A stretch of DNA of 64,000 nt from Myxococcus stipitatus DSM 14675 (GTDB lineage Bacteria > Myxococcota > Myxococcia > Myxococcales > Myxococcaceae). This document shows positions 8,627 to 16,623 of this stretch, piece after piece. Both the position numbers and the translations under genes were made by a program. The stretch is from assembly GCF_000331735.1 (NCBI RefSeq), contig NC_020126.1:9117501-9181500 (forward strand), read 5' to 3'. Position 1 is the stretch's first letter; each line of letters opens with the position of its first letter. The notes under the pieces were generated by a model. That model was given only the letters and a program-made list of their open reading frames with translations. It was not told the DNA's origin and did no database searches.

Positions 8627-10051
8627 ATGAGTTCACTTCTGGCGTTGACCCTGGCGGCCACCCTGGCCGCGGCACCGCCCCCCGTACTGACCCTGCAGGA
8701 CGCACTCACCCAGGCCCGCAAGGAGAACCTGGACCTGAAGGCGGCCCAAGCTCGGCTGCGGCAGGCGGACACCGCGTCTCGCAAGGCGTGGTCTGGCTAT
8801 CTGCCCACCATCACCGTGGGTGGCGCCATCGTCCGCAACTCCAACGCGGCCGTCATTCCCCCCGGCCCGCTCGGTCCCGAGCCGGTCGTCATCCAGCCGC
8901 TCGTCCAGCGGTCGTTCCAGGCCGAGGCGCGCCAGGCCATCATCGCCCCCCAGCTCTGGGCGGGCATCCAGGCCGCGTACAAGAGCGAGCGCGTGGCGGA
9001 GCTCACGGTGGAGCAGGCGCGCCGTGAAATCCTCTTCGGCGTGGCGCAGGCGTACTACGGCGCCGCGGCGCAGGCCCAGGCGGTGACGGTGCAGGAGCGG
9101 CTGGTGGAGCTCAACGGCGCTCGCGCCAAGGACACCAAGGTGCGCTTCGACGCGGGCACCGTGACGCGCGTGGCGCTCTTGCGCGCCGAGCAGGACCTGT
9201 CCCGCGCGGAGCAGGACCTCATCCGCGCCCGCAACGCGCTGGCGTCCGCCAAGCTGGTGCTGGCCACGCTGCTGAACGTGGACAGCGGCGACTTCGAGGT
9301 GGCCCCGCCGCCCGAGCCGCAGGTGCCGGTGCAGACGGAGACGGAGGTGCTGGTGCAGCGCTCGCTGGAGCAGCGCGCGGACGTGGCCGCCGCCCGGGAG
9401 ACGACGGAGCTGGCGCGCATCAACAAGCGCGGCGTGTGGTTCAGCTACCTGCCCACGCTCGGCGTCACCGCCACCTACCGCATCGCCAACGCGGCGGGCT
9501 TCCAGGGCAGCAACGACATCTGGCTGGTCACCTTCGGCGCCAGCTGGACGATTTGGGACGGCGGTCTGCGCGAGGCCAACCTCACGGAGGCGTCCGCGAA
9601 AATCGTCGAGGCCCAGGCCAACGCCCGCAAGGCGGAGCTGACGGCGCGCGAGGAAGTGCAGCGCTCGCAGTTGGACTTGCAGAGCGCCCTGGCCAACCGC
9701 CTCAAGGCGGAGCAGACGGTGGAGCTGGCGCGTGAGTCGCAGCGCCTCACCGACGTCTCCTTCAAGGCCGGCGTGGCCACGTACCTGGAGGTCGCCGACG
9801 CCAACACCGCGCTGACCAGCGCGGAAATCGGCCTGGTGGCGGAGCGGCTCCAGGCCTCCGTCGCCGCGCTGCGCCTGCTGCGCTCGGTGGGTGCGTTCGA
9901 GGCGCGTCCGCTCGGCTCCGACCTGAAGGAAGAGGACGTGGCGGCGCCGGTGGCGCAGCCGCTCCCCGGCGCCACGGAGCAGCACCCGCTGCAGCCCGCG
10001 ACGCAGGAGCAGCCGGCCCAGCCGGAGCAGCAGCCCGCGCCGCAGCCGTAG
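8627..10051 (+). CDS. TolC-family outer-membrane efflux protein
   Basis: 474 residues. Short signal peptide (MSSLLALTLAATLAAA). Two repeated OEP domains follow: residues about 20-210 with LTLQDALTQARKENLDLKAA, and about 230-430, with long coiled helices (VRFDAGTVTRVALLRAEQDL and its repeat VSFKAGVATYLEVADANTAL). These trimerise into a beta barrel plus periplasmic tunnel for export. The tail of about 35 residues is Gln/Pro-rich and unusual. No inner-membrane pump or adaptor gene is adjacent, so the partner must be encoded elsewhere. Control by the divergent MarR gene is likely. Confidence 0.9.
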   Translation: MSSLLALTLAATLAAAPPPVLTLQDALTQARKENLDLKAAQARLRQADTASRKAWSGYLPTITVGGAIVRNSNAAVIPPGPLGPEPVVIQPLVQRSFQAEARQAIIAPQLWAGIQAAYKSERVAELTVEQARREILFGVAQAYYGAAAQAQAVTVQERLVELNGARAKDTKVRFDAGTVTRVALLRAEQDLSRAEQDLIRARNALASAKLVLATLLNVDSGDFEVAPPPEPQVPVQTETEVLVQRSLEQRADVAAARETTELARINKRGVWFSYLPTLGVTATYRIANAAGFQGSNDIWLVTFGASWTIWDGGLREANLTEASAKIVEAQANARKAELTAREEVQRSQLDLQSALANRLKAEQTVELARESQRLTDVSFKAGVATYLEVADANTALTSAEIGLVAERLQASVAALRLLRSVGAFEARPLGSDLKEEDVAAPVAQPLPGATEQHPLQPATQEQPAQPEQQPAPQP

Positions 10052-10073
10052 TCGCCGGAGTGAGGTGACACCT

Positions 10074-10102
10074 GCCCGGCGCTCCCACCTCGGGCGCCGG
10101 GC
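10074..10102. terminator. Hairpin terminator after the TolC gene
   Basis: Perfect 9-bp GC stem (GCCCGGCGC / GCGCCGGGC) with an 11-nt loop, 22 nt after the TolC stop codon. No U-tract follows, as is common in very GC-rich genomes. Confidence 0.55.
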
Positions 10103-10206
10103 CAGGCGCCCCCCAGGCTGGTGGCCCCTGGCGCTTGTGAGGGCCCCTCACCGGTCCCACCCTCGGAAGGAAGGCAGCAGTACCCCCTTTTTCCGAGGAG
10201 GTCACC

Positions 10207-10419
10207 ATGGCGGCAGGACAGTGGGGCAACTGCAAGGGTTGCCGCTACTTCAGCAGCAACAATCCCAACCCCAGCGACAACGAGACCCAGCGCTGCATGC
10301 AGGCGGACTTGAAGGCGTTCGACCTGAAGGTCTCTGGCGCGAGCGGTTGCAATGCGTTCGAGGCCCGCGCGGGCACCGGACAAAAGCCCTACCAGGAGCC
10401 CGCTCAGCCGGCGCACTGA
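10207..10419 (+). CDS. Small four-cysteine protein, unknown function
   Basis: 70 residues with an excellent ribosome-binding site (GAGGAGGTCACC before the ATG). Four cysteines, CKGC at 9-12 then single Cys at about 30 and 48, are spaced so that they could bind zinc or an iron-sulfur cluster. There is no signal peptide and no hydrophobic segment. The gene is bounded on both sides by hairpins and so looks monocistronic. No family recognised. Confidence 0.7.
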   Translation: MAAGQWGNCKGCRYFSSNNPNPSDNETQRCMQADLKAFDLKVSGASGCNAFEARAGTGQKPYQEPAQPAH

Positions 10420-10447
10420 CGCCGACCCACGCGGACACCCGTCGGGA

Positions 10448-10474
10448 CTTCGTGGAGCAGCGGGCTCCACGAAG
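10448..10474. terminator. Bidirectional hairpin terminator
   Basis: Perfect 11-bp stem (CTTCGTGGAGC / GCTCCACGAAG) with the loop AGCGG, lying between the small Cys protein (ends 10419) and the convergent methyltransferase gene (ends 10490). Confidence 0.65.
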
Positions 10475-10489
10475 CAAGACGGCCTTCCC

Positions 10490-11128
10490 TCAAGAAGCCA
10501 CGACGTCACGCGCCCCCAGGCGACCCACGCCGGGGAGGAAGCGGCCCACCCGCTCCGCGTAGTCGCGGTATACCTCTCCATGCAGCCCGAGCAGGTGCTC
10601 CTCCTCCAGCCGGACCTGGAGCGACACGAGCAGCACGTAGTCGGCCCACGCCATCCACGTCCACGCGCTGGGCGTCACGACGGCGATGCCCGTCACCACC
10701 CACAGCATGCCCGCGAAGATGGGATTGCGGACGACGGAGAACAGCCCGTCCGTCACCAGCGCGGTGTGCTCGCGGGCGATGCCGATGCGCCACGACGCGC
10801 CCATCTGCACCTGCGCCACCCGCACGACGACGAGCCCCGCCGCCACCGCGCCCCACCCCAGCCACCGCACCGGCTCCGGCACCGGCCACACGCCCAACGC
10901 GGCCGAGCCCAGCGCCGCGTACAGCGCGCTCCAGGCCGTCACGCCCAGGATGAACACCCCCATGCACACGCCGAGGACACGCTGGAACGCGTTGGCGCGG
11001 CGGTGGAGGACGAAGGCCTCGCGGCCCGTGCGCCGGCGCAGCCGCACCGTGGGCAGCACCATGGCGAAGAGGAGGAAGACGACGGCGCTGACGGGCAGCG
11101 CGATGCGGTGGAAGGTTTCGGCGTCCAT
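10490..11128 (-). CDS. Isoprenylcysteine carboxyl methyltransferase-like membrane protein
   Basis: 212 residues with four to five transmembrane helices. The C-terminal half carries the ICMT/PEMT signature: a helix entering LVTDGLFSVVRNPIFAGML, then a helix, then EEEHLLGLHGEVYRDYAERV, which forms the S-adenosylmethionine pocket in this superfamily. It would methylate a lipid-like or thiol substrate at the membrane; which one is unknown. It is followed by 104 nt of non-coding DNA and then the sigma-factor operon on the same strand. Confidence 0.82.
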   Translation of the reverse strand: MDAETFHRIALPVSAVVFLLFAMVLPTVRLRRRTGREAFVLHRRANAFQRVLGVCMGVFILGVTAWSALYAALGSAALGVWPVPEPVRWLGWGAVAAGLVVVRVAQVQMGASWRIGIAREHTALVTDGLFSVVRNPIFAGMLWVVTGIAVVTPSAWTWMAWADYVLLVSLQVRLEEEHLLGLHGEVYRDYAERVGRFLPGVGRLGARDVVAS

Positions 11129-11232
11129 GCGAGAGCCTCGGCGGCGGGAGCGGCGTCGAGCCGCTCGGTCGGCAGGTGGACGCCTGGGCTCAAAGCGGCA
11201 TTACACCCGCGCCCTTTCCGCGCCCTCGCGGC

Positions 11233-11805
11233 TCAGCTCTCGGGGGTGACGCGTGGACGACCCGCCTCACCGCAGGCGCAGTCCACGCAGCCGTGGGTGC
11301 AGCAGGTGCCACACAGCTCGATGAGGCGCTTGCCCAGGGCCTGCCTTGCCCGATGCAGCCGGACGGCGGCGTTGTTCGCGGTGAGCCCCTCCTCGCGGGC
11401 GAAGACGGAGACAGGGGTCCCCTCCAGGTCCACGCGGCGGATGGCCTCCGAGTACTCGGGCTTGAGCGTGTCCGTCAGCTCCGCCACGCACGCGCACACC
11501 GATGTCTCCAGCGCGTCCGTGTCCTCGGTCGTCCGGGGCGCCTCGGCGTCCTCCGCGGCCAGGAGGCGTGACTCGCGCTGGGCCTTGCGGTGCCGGTCCA
11601 CGAGGATGTTGCGCAGGAGCCGGTAGAACCAGGCCACCGCGCTCTCCTCGTCGCGCAACCCCTCGCTCTTCTCCAGGCCCTTCACCAGGGCGAGCTGGAG
11701 GACCTCTTCGGCCTCCTCGGGGCTGCCCACGCGCGGGGACAGGAACGCGAGGAAGCGTCTGCGCTCGGCCACCAGAATCTCGACGACGCGGGCATCCAGG
11801 CTCAT
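11233..11805 (-). CDS. CorE-like ECF sigma factor with C-terminal Cys-rich metal sensor
   Basis: 190 residues. Sigma region 2 (about 10-80, SPEEAEEVLQLALVKGLEK and AVAWFYRLLRNILVDRHRK) and region 4 (about 108-160, with SVFAREEGLTANNAAVRLHRAR). The tail (165-178) reads CGTCCTHGCVDCAC, six Cys in 14 residues plus a His, and a CAC motif sits in the linker at 104-106. This matches CorE-type (ECF44) sigma factors of Myxococcus, in which copper or cadmium/zinc bound by the Cys-rich tail switches activity without an anti-sigma factor. No anti-sigma gene is adjacent, as expected. It is the last gene of a reverse operon with a Rieske oxygenase (6 nt upstream) and a HAD phosphatase. The metal is not predictable. 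Confidence 0.88.
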   Translation of the reverse strand: MSLDARVVEILVAERRRFLAFLSPRVGSPEEAEEVLQLALVKGLEKSEGLRDEESAVAWFYRLLRNILVDRHRKAQRESRLLAAEDAEAPRTTEDTDALETSVCACVAELTDTLKPEYSEAIRRVDLEGTPVSVFAREEGLTANNAAVRLHRARQALGKRLIELCGTCCTHGCVDCACGEAGRPRVTPES

Positions 11806-11811
11806 GGCCCG

Positions 11812-12867
11812 TCAGCCTACCGCTTCGCGCACCAGCTCCACCGGCGAGTCCTCGTCCTTCGCGGCCGAGAGTTGACCGAAGTAGATGCGCTCCAAAAGCC
11901 GGCGTTGATGCACCAGCGGCTTGTCGTATCGGTCCAGCCGCATGCCCTTGTGGCTGTAGGGCGTGCCCGCGACGACGGGGATGAAGCGGGCATCGTCGCG
12001 CACCTCCCACGCGGTGAGCAGGCGGGCCGCCTTCGCCGCCAGCGGCAGCAGGGGCTTCATCATCGGATGCACGCAGCGCAGGAAGGAGAACACGTGCAGG
12101 CGCGTGCGCGTGGGCGTCTCCGGCACGAAGAAGATGTTGGCGCGGGTGACGAACGGGCGCGTCTCCCCCTGGGGCGACACCCAGCTCACCGTGTACTGCG
12201 CATGCACGGGGTCGAAGCGGAACGTCCACTCGTTGCGGAACGCGTCGCCGTTGTACACACCCAGGAGCATCATCAAGGCCGCGGGCCGCTGCGGCGCCTG
12301 GTAGACGACCTCCGTGCGGTCCTCGAGGTTGCGCGCCTCGAAGTCCACCTGGTGCGCATGCGGGTCATCCCAGCCCAGCCGCGTGTGGACGTAGGGCGTG
12401 TGCTCGTCCTCGCTGAAGTTGTCGATGGCCACGTGCAGCGGCGCCTCGAACAGCGTCGAGAAGCTGCCGCCAAAGACATACCCGTCACTCAAGGGCAGCT
12501 CCGGCAGCGCGGACAGCGGCGTCTCCCGGTGCGCGAGCCACAAGTAGTCGCGGTGCTCGACCACCTGGAAGCTGCGCACGTCGCAGTGACGCAGGTCCGG
12601 TTGACTGGGATTGAAGCCGCGCCCCTCCGAGTCGAAGCGCCAGCCGTGATACGGGCACTGGAGCCGACCATCCGCGCCGACGCGCCCCTTCGACAGCGGC
12701 GCGAAGCGGTGAGGACACTGGTCCGCCAGCGCCGCGGGACGCCCCCGCGCGTCCCGGAACAGCACGTACCCCCTGCCCGCCACCTCGACCTTCACCGGTT
12801 TGCGCCCCAGCGACTGCACCGGGAGCACGGGATGAAAATGACCGAGGACGTCAGGGAGTCTCTCCAT
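11812..12867 (-). CDS. Rieske non-heme iron oxygenase
   Basis: 351 residues from the ATG at 12867. The Rieske [2Fe-2S] site is at Cys51-Pro-His53 and Cys71-x2-His74 (CPHRFAPLS, CPYHGWRF). The mononuclear iron motif follows at about 149-161, DNFSEDEHTPYVH, with the third ligand probably in VRDDARFIP near the C-terminus. It resembles the pheophorbide-oxygenase and vanillate-demethylase type of ring hydroxylase or O-demethylase. A reductase partner is not encoded nearby. It is the middle gene of the HAD - Rieske - CorE-like sigma operon, so its expression or role may be tied to metal stress. Confidence 0.9.
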   Translation of the reverse strand: MERLPDVLGHFHPVLPVQSLGRKPVKVEVAGRGYVLFRDARGRPAALADQCPHRFAPLSKGRVGADGRLQCPYHGWRFDSEGRGFNPSQPDLRHCDVRSFQVVEHRDYLWLAHRETPLSALPELPLSDGYVFGGSFSTLFEAPLHVAIDNFSEDEHTPYVHTRLGWDDPHAHQVDFEARNLEDRTEVVYQAPQRPAALMMLLGVYNGDAFRNEWTFRFDPVHAQYTVSWVSPQGETRPFVTRANIFFVPETPTRTRLHVFSFLRCVHPMMKPLLPLAAKAARLLTAWEVRDDARFIPVVAGTPYSHKGMRLDRYDKPLVHQRRLLERIYFGQLSAAKDEDSPVELVREAVG

Positions 12868-12890
12868 ACTTTCCAAGTATAGCGAGCGAC

Positions 12891-13538
12891 TCAGGACAAG
12901 GGAGGAAGGTGCTCCAGCAATCTCCGCAAGTCGGGCTGGAGCTCGTCGGGGGATTCGTCCGCCAGCGCCTCCACCGGGTGCGTGCCCCAGGTGACACCGT
13001 AGGTGCGGAGGCCCGCGGCCCGCCCTGCCTTCAAATCCAGCGTGGTGTCGCCCACCATCCACAGGCCCTGGGTGCCCAGCGCGGCGAGCGCCCGGTGGAG
13101 CACGTCCGGCGCGGGCTTGTGCGGGAAGTCATCCGTGCCCTGGACGTGATGCAGCACGTCGTCCAGGCCCATCGCCTCCACGAAGCGGCGGGCGAACGCG
13201 GTCTTCTTCGTCGTGGCCACCGCCAGCAGGTAGCCGCGCTCCCTCAGCGTCCCCAGGGCCTCCTTCACGCCGGGGTAGGGGCGTGAGCGATTGATGAAGT
13301 TGCGGGCGTAGTGCTCTCGGTAGGTGGCGCACAGTGCGGGCACGCCGTGCTCGGGCGCGAAGCGCGCGTACATCACATCCAGCGGATAGCCGATGAGCTC
13401 CCGCACCTGCTCGTAGGTGGGGGACGCGAAGCCCAGCACGGGGAAGGCGTACAGGAAGCTGTCGATGATGTCCGGCAGCGAGTCCACCAGCGTGCCGTCG
13501 AGGTCGAAGAGGATTCCACGGGAGTCAGTGCGGCTCAT
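12891..13538 (-). CDS. HAD hydrolase, phosphoglycolate-phosphatase-like
   Basis: 215 residues from the ATG at 13538; the longer frame upstream lacks family features. DxDGT motif in LFDLDGTLVDS (Asp12 nucleophile), motif II in LAVATTKK, Lys in DFPHKPAPDVL, and motif III in WMVGDTTLDLKAGRAAG. The cap domain lies between about 25 and 90. This arrangement fits phosphoglycolate phosphatase or a related small-phosphate hydrolase. First gene of the three-gene operon (23 nt before the Rieske start). Confidence 0.87.
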   Translation of the reverse strand: MSRTDSRGILFDLDGTLVDSLPDIIDSFLYAFPVLGFASPTYEQVRELIGYPLDVMYARFAPEHGVPALCATYREHYARNFINRSRPYPGVKEALGTLRERGYLLAVATTKKTAFARRFVEAMGLDDVLHHVQGTDDFPHKPAPDVLHRALAALGTQGLWMVGDTTLDLKAGRAAGLRTYGVTWGTHPVEALADESPDELQPDLRRLLEHLPPLS

Positions 13539-13936
13539 GCGCCCTGCATACGCCTCCCGCGCGTCCCGGGCACGTGTTCTCACATTCCGAGATTCACTGC
13601 GAGTGACCACTCCCAGGCCGACAAGTGAAATGGGGAGGGAGACGAAGCTTGGCCGAGTCACTGTTCGTGGCACGCACGTCCTGACGCCACTTGGAATCCG
13701 AGCCTGAGGGATCTCCCAAGAACCCTGGCGCGGTGGGCCCCGCTGAATCGGCTGACATAGCAACAGGCGCAACCAAGCTACCCTTTCAACTCAACACGCG
13801 AGATTCCACCCTCGATGATCCTCTTCGCGCAGCAAGATCTCCACAAGCTCTACCCAGGAATTGACCTGCTCAGCGTCATAGACAATCGGAACGCCCGACT
13901 TCGAACGAGCCCCCATGCGTACAACGGGACTTGTAG
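13539..13936. other. Non-coding stretch at the edge of the Rhs island
   Basis: About 400 nt without a convincing gene on either strand. Base composition falls below that of the neighbours toward its right end. It probably contains the promoter of the HAD-Rieske-sigma operon next to 13538 and decayed sequence next to the Rhs fragment. Confidence 0.5.
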
Positions 13937-14359
13937 TCTTCGCAGTCGCCAAGGCATGCGGTGATCTTCCCCGGCCACAACCATGATGCGGAGACCGATT
14001 TCTTTGAGAACTGGAACCGATGCCATGACCCAAGCAGCGGTAGGTACCTGCAATCCGAGCCGAATCAGCGGAGTCCGCGGTTCGCAACGATAACGGCCCG
14101 CCAAGGCTTCGGAGCACCCTCGTATGCATACGCGCTGAACAACCCGGTGAACTACGTCGACCCTGACGGGTTGGAAGTCAGGCTGATGGATGAGCCCGCA
14201 CGGAGAATCGCTGCAACCCTGCAGCAGAATCCACTCGGGCGTCAGCCCTATCAGTGGCTGGACACATCACCTGACACTTATGAAGTGTGGGAGCGAGAGA
14301 ATTTGGGCCCAATGTCCACGGAAGATCTAGCGCAGGCGAACTGTCGCGGGCCGAGATGA
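13937..14359 (+). pseudogene. Orphan C-terminal tip of an Rhs-family protein
   Basis: The frame is open from just after TAG at 13934 to TGA at 14357-14359, with no convincing start (a GTG at 13961 is possible). It encodes a worn copy of the end of the Rhs core: IFPGHNHDAETDFFENWNRC, DPSSGRYLQSEP, SYAYALNNPVNYVDPDG. The usual form is RFPGQYYDAETGLHYN...RYYDPxTGRY, so several conserved residues have changed. After the DPDG boundary only about 55 variable residues remain, shorter than most Rhs toxin domains. The several-kilobase core with YD repeats is absent. It is read as a deletion remnant or a silent orphan cassette. A candidate immunity gene follows. Confidence 0.7.
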
Positions 14360-14419
14360 CGCAACTCAGGGGAGGCACCATTCGCGTCACCCCATCACTT
14401 TGCCAACAACAGGGCCTCA

Positions 14420-14851
14420 ATGACATCAATCTGCGCTGGACTCGCGATTCTTGGTCTTTGCTTGCCCGTTCCGGGACATTCAGTGGACAGCGTGAATGCC
14501 GCGGGCTGGGTGAATCAGTCGGGCGATAAGAATATCTTGATGTCCGCACACATCTTCGCCACGAACTCATACCAACTTGGAGCGCTCGTCGAGGGCGACC
14601 AAACGCATGTGATGAGTGTGTGGCTTCGCGAGTCGCGCTCGTCGGATCGCGAGGCCCCCGACTCTCCTCTCCGCCGCGCCCTCTCTCGGGTTTGTGAGGG
14701 CGCAAAAAAAGGCAAGCCATGTCACCTCCAAGAGCACTCCTTCTGGAGGGTTGAGTGTGGAGAAGGCTGGCTCCTCTATTCGACACGGATGAGTCCAGAT
14801 CGAAAACAGCTTCAGGATCGTTGCAATCGATTCGGCGCAATCATGAAGTAA
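14420..14851 (+). CDS. Small secreted protein, candidate Rhs immunity protein
   Basis: 143 residues. The N-terminus (about 1-28) is a hydrophobic signal-like segment with one Cys (ILGLCLPVPGHS). The mature part has four to five further cysteines (VCEG, PCHLQ, VECGEG, DRCN), which suggests disulfides and an extracytoplasmic site. Codon use is less GC-rich than in the neighbouring genes. It lies 60 nt after the Rhs tip, where cognate immunity genes usually sit. The immunity role is inferred from position only; no family recognised. Confidence 0.5.
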   Translation: MTSICAGLAILGLCLPVPGHSVDSVNAAGWVNQSGDKNILMSAHIFATNSYQLGALVEGDQTHVMSVWLRESRSSDREAPDSPLRRALSRVCEGAKKGKPCHLQEHSFWRVECGEGWLLYSTRMSPDRKQLQDRCNRFGAIMK

Positions 14852-15264
14852 GCGAGCGCTCTCCGAGCTGGCGCAAGCGCCGAACTTCAGTCTGCATAGG
14901 GGGATGCGTGTTGATGCGCATCCTGGTTGAGTTGGCGAAGCCCCCATTCGAGCCAGCGACGTGATGAAATGGCGGCGACCACCCATCGTCGGCGCCGCAC
15001 CTGAACGACGGGCACCCCACGCAGGCACGGCAGAAGTCCAGCGTGGTGCCCTGGCCGTGGTCCTCCACGAGAGGACAAGGACGAGAGGCAGGTGCGTCCA
15101 CGGCCGGCCCTTCTGAGGTACTCGCCAGTCCACCTCCGCATGGCCTTGTCCTTGGATGTGTCAACAGACCCCAGGCCCCCACGACGCGTCGCAGTCAACA
15201 CGCCCTCCAGCGGCCTGCGTGATACACTCCGTGAAGCACCAGGTCGCCAGGGGGAACACCAGAC
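14852..15264. other. Non-coding stretch between the Rhs island and the monooxygenase gene
   Basis: About 410 nt. Open frames are present on the minus strand, but they overlap one another and lack family features or ribosome-binding sites. No transposase motif or terminal inverted repeat was recognised. The last 60 nt (GATACACTCC to the ATG at 15265) presumably hold the promoter of the monooxygenase gene. Confidence 0.45.
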
Positions 15265-16458
15265 ATGCGGCTCGATATCTTCTCAGAGATGCAACACCCG
15301 AAAGAGCGGTGGACGCAGCCAGACCCCGTGCATCACCTCATCCGTGAGACGTTGGAGCAGGCGCGGCTCGCGGATGAGATGGGATACGGCGTCTGGTGGC
15401 AGGTGGAGCACCACGCGGCGGGGGAGTTCAGCCACAGCTCCGCGCCAGAGGTCATGCTCACCGCCATCGCGATGAACGCGAAGCGGATGCACGTGGGCCA
15501 CGCGGCGGCGCTCGCGCCCTCGCGCTTCAACCACCCCATCCGTCTCGCGGAGCGCTCCGCGTTCATCGACCACCTGAGCAACGGCCGCTTCCAGTTGGGC
15601 ATGGCGCGCAGCACCATCCCGGAGTGGCGCGTCTTCAACATCGAGCCGGACTCCACCCGCGCGCAGATGCAGCAGGCCTTCGAGACGATTCCGAAGATGT
15701 GGACGCAGGAGAAGTTCTCCTGGGACGCGCCGGACTTCCGCGTCAAGGACGTCAACATCGTCCCCAAGCCCTACCGCAAGCCGCATCCACCGCTGTGGCA
15801 GGCGTGCTCCAGCCCCGCGTCCTTCGAGCAGGCCGGGCGCAACGGCGTGGGCGCGCTGGGCGTGACACTGTGGGCGTCTCGCGAGCAGGTGGCGGAGATG
15901 ATTCACATCTACCGCGAGGCCATCCAGAAGCGCTGCGAGCCCGTGGGCGAGTTCGTCAACGACCAGGTGGCCTTCTTCACCTTCGTCCACTGCGCGCGCA
16001 CGGAGCGCGAGGCCATGGAGAACGGCGCGGCGAAGGCGGCGGCCTGGTACACGAACGGCTCCTTCACCTTCTTCGAGGCCAAGGAGCACTTCATCCAGTC
16101 CGCCGCGGAGCTGGAGGCGCTCGCCAAGGACCCGGCCGGTGGAGGTCTCACGGGCCAGTACCTGCGCGGCAAGGACCCCAACGCGCCCCAGTCCCGCGCG
16201 CAGCGCCTGCTGGGCCGGGTCATGTCCGGCGAGGCCGTCCCGGACGAGCAGGTCTGGGAGGTGCTGAGCGAGCAGGACTCGCTCATCGTGGGAACTCAGG
16301 ACCAGGTGCGACAGGGCCTCAAGCGCTACGAGTCGCTGGGCATCGACGCGCTGATGTCCTTCCACCAGGTGGGCGCGCTCTCACACGAGTCCGTGCTCCA
16401 GAGCATCCGCCTCACCGGAGAGCTCATCCCCGAGTTCAAGTCGCCTGCCCCTCCCTGA
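15265..16458 (+). CDS. LLM-class flavin-dependent monooxygenase (luciferase-like)
   Basis: 397 residues. The bacterial-luciferase TIM barrel begins at the first residue (MRLDIFSEMQ). Family blocks include LEQARLADEMGYGVWWQVEHH, VGHAAALAPSRFNHPIRLAE, HLSNGRFQLGMARS and KPYRKPHPPLWQACSSP. It uses reduced flavin and oxygen to oxidise a small organic substrate. No flavin reductase is adjacent, though an FMN reductase is encoded at 31 kb. Monocistronic by spacing. Confidence 0.9.
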   Translation: MRLDIFSEMQHPKERWTQPDPVHHLIRETLEQARLADEMGYGVWWQVEHHAAGEFSHSSAPEVMLTAIAMNAKRMHVGHAAALAPSRFNHPIRLAERSAFIDHLSNGRFQLGMARSTIPEWRVFNIEPDSTRAQMQQAFETIPKMWTQEKFSWDAPDFRVKDVNIVPKPYRKPHPPLWQACSSPASFEQAGRNGVGALGVTLWASREQVAEMIHIYREAIQKRCEPVGEFVNDQVAFFTFVHCARTEREAMENGAAKAAAWYTNGSFTFFEAKEHFIQSAAELEALAKDPAGGGLTGQYLRGKDPNAPQSRAQRLLGRVMSGEAVPDEQVWEVLSEQDSLIVGTQDQVRQGLKRYESLGIDALMSFHQVGALSHESVLQSIRLTGELIPEFKSPAPP

Positions 16459-16623
16459 GAGGCTCCTCCCCTCCCTGGCGGCCGGGCCGCATGACGCCCA
16501 CTGAGTGCATACCTTGTCGCCAGTTCGCGGCGGGCAGCCGCAACGGGGCGGCGGATGCCGGGGGCGCAGGCGCGCGCGACGTCAGGTGCGGAACAGAGGC
16601 GGGGGCCCGCCTGGGGAGCCTGT

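Noticed and set aside
14178..14840. 220-codon minus-strand frame in the Rhs island
   Set aside because: Ser/Arg-rich with no family features and antisense to the Rhs tip and the candidate immunity gene. Overlapping frames in the same area are no better.
14841..15201. Possible transposase remnant on the minus strand
   Set aside because: Cys-containing frames looked zinc-finger-like at first, but they change frame, lack DDE or helix-turn-helix motifs, and no terminal repeats were found.
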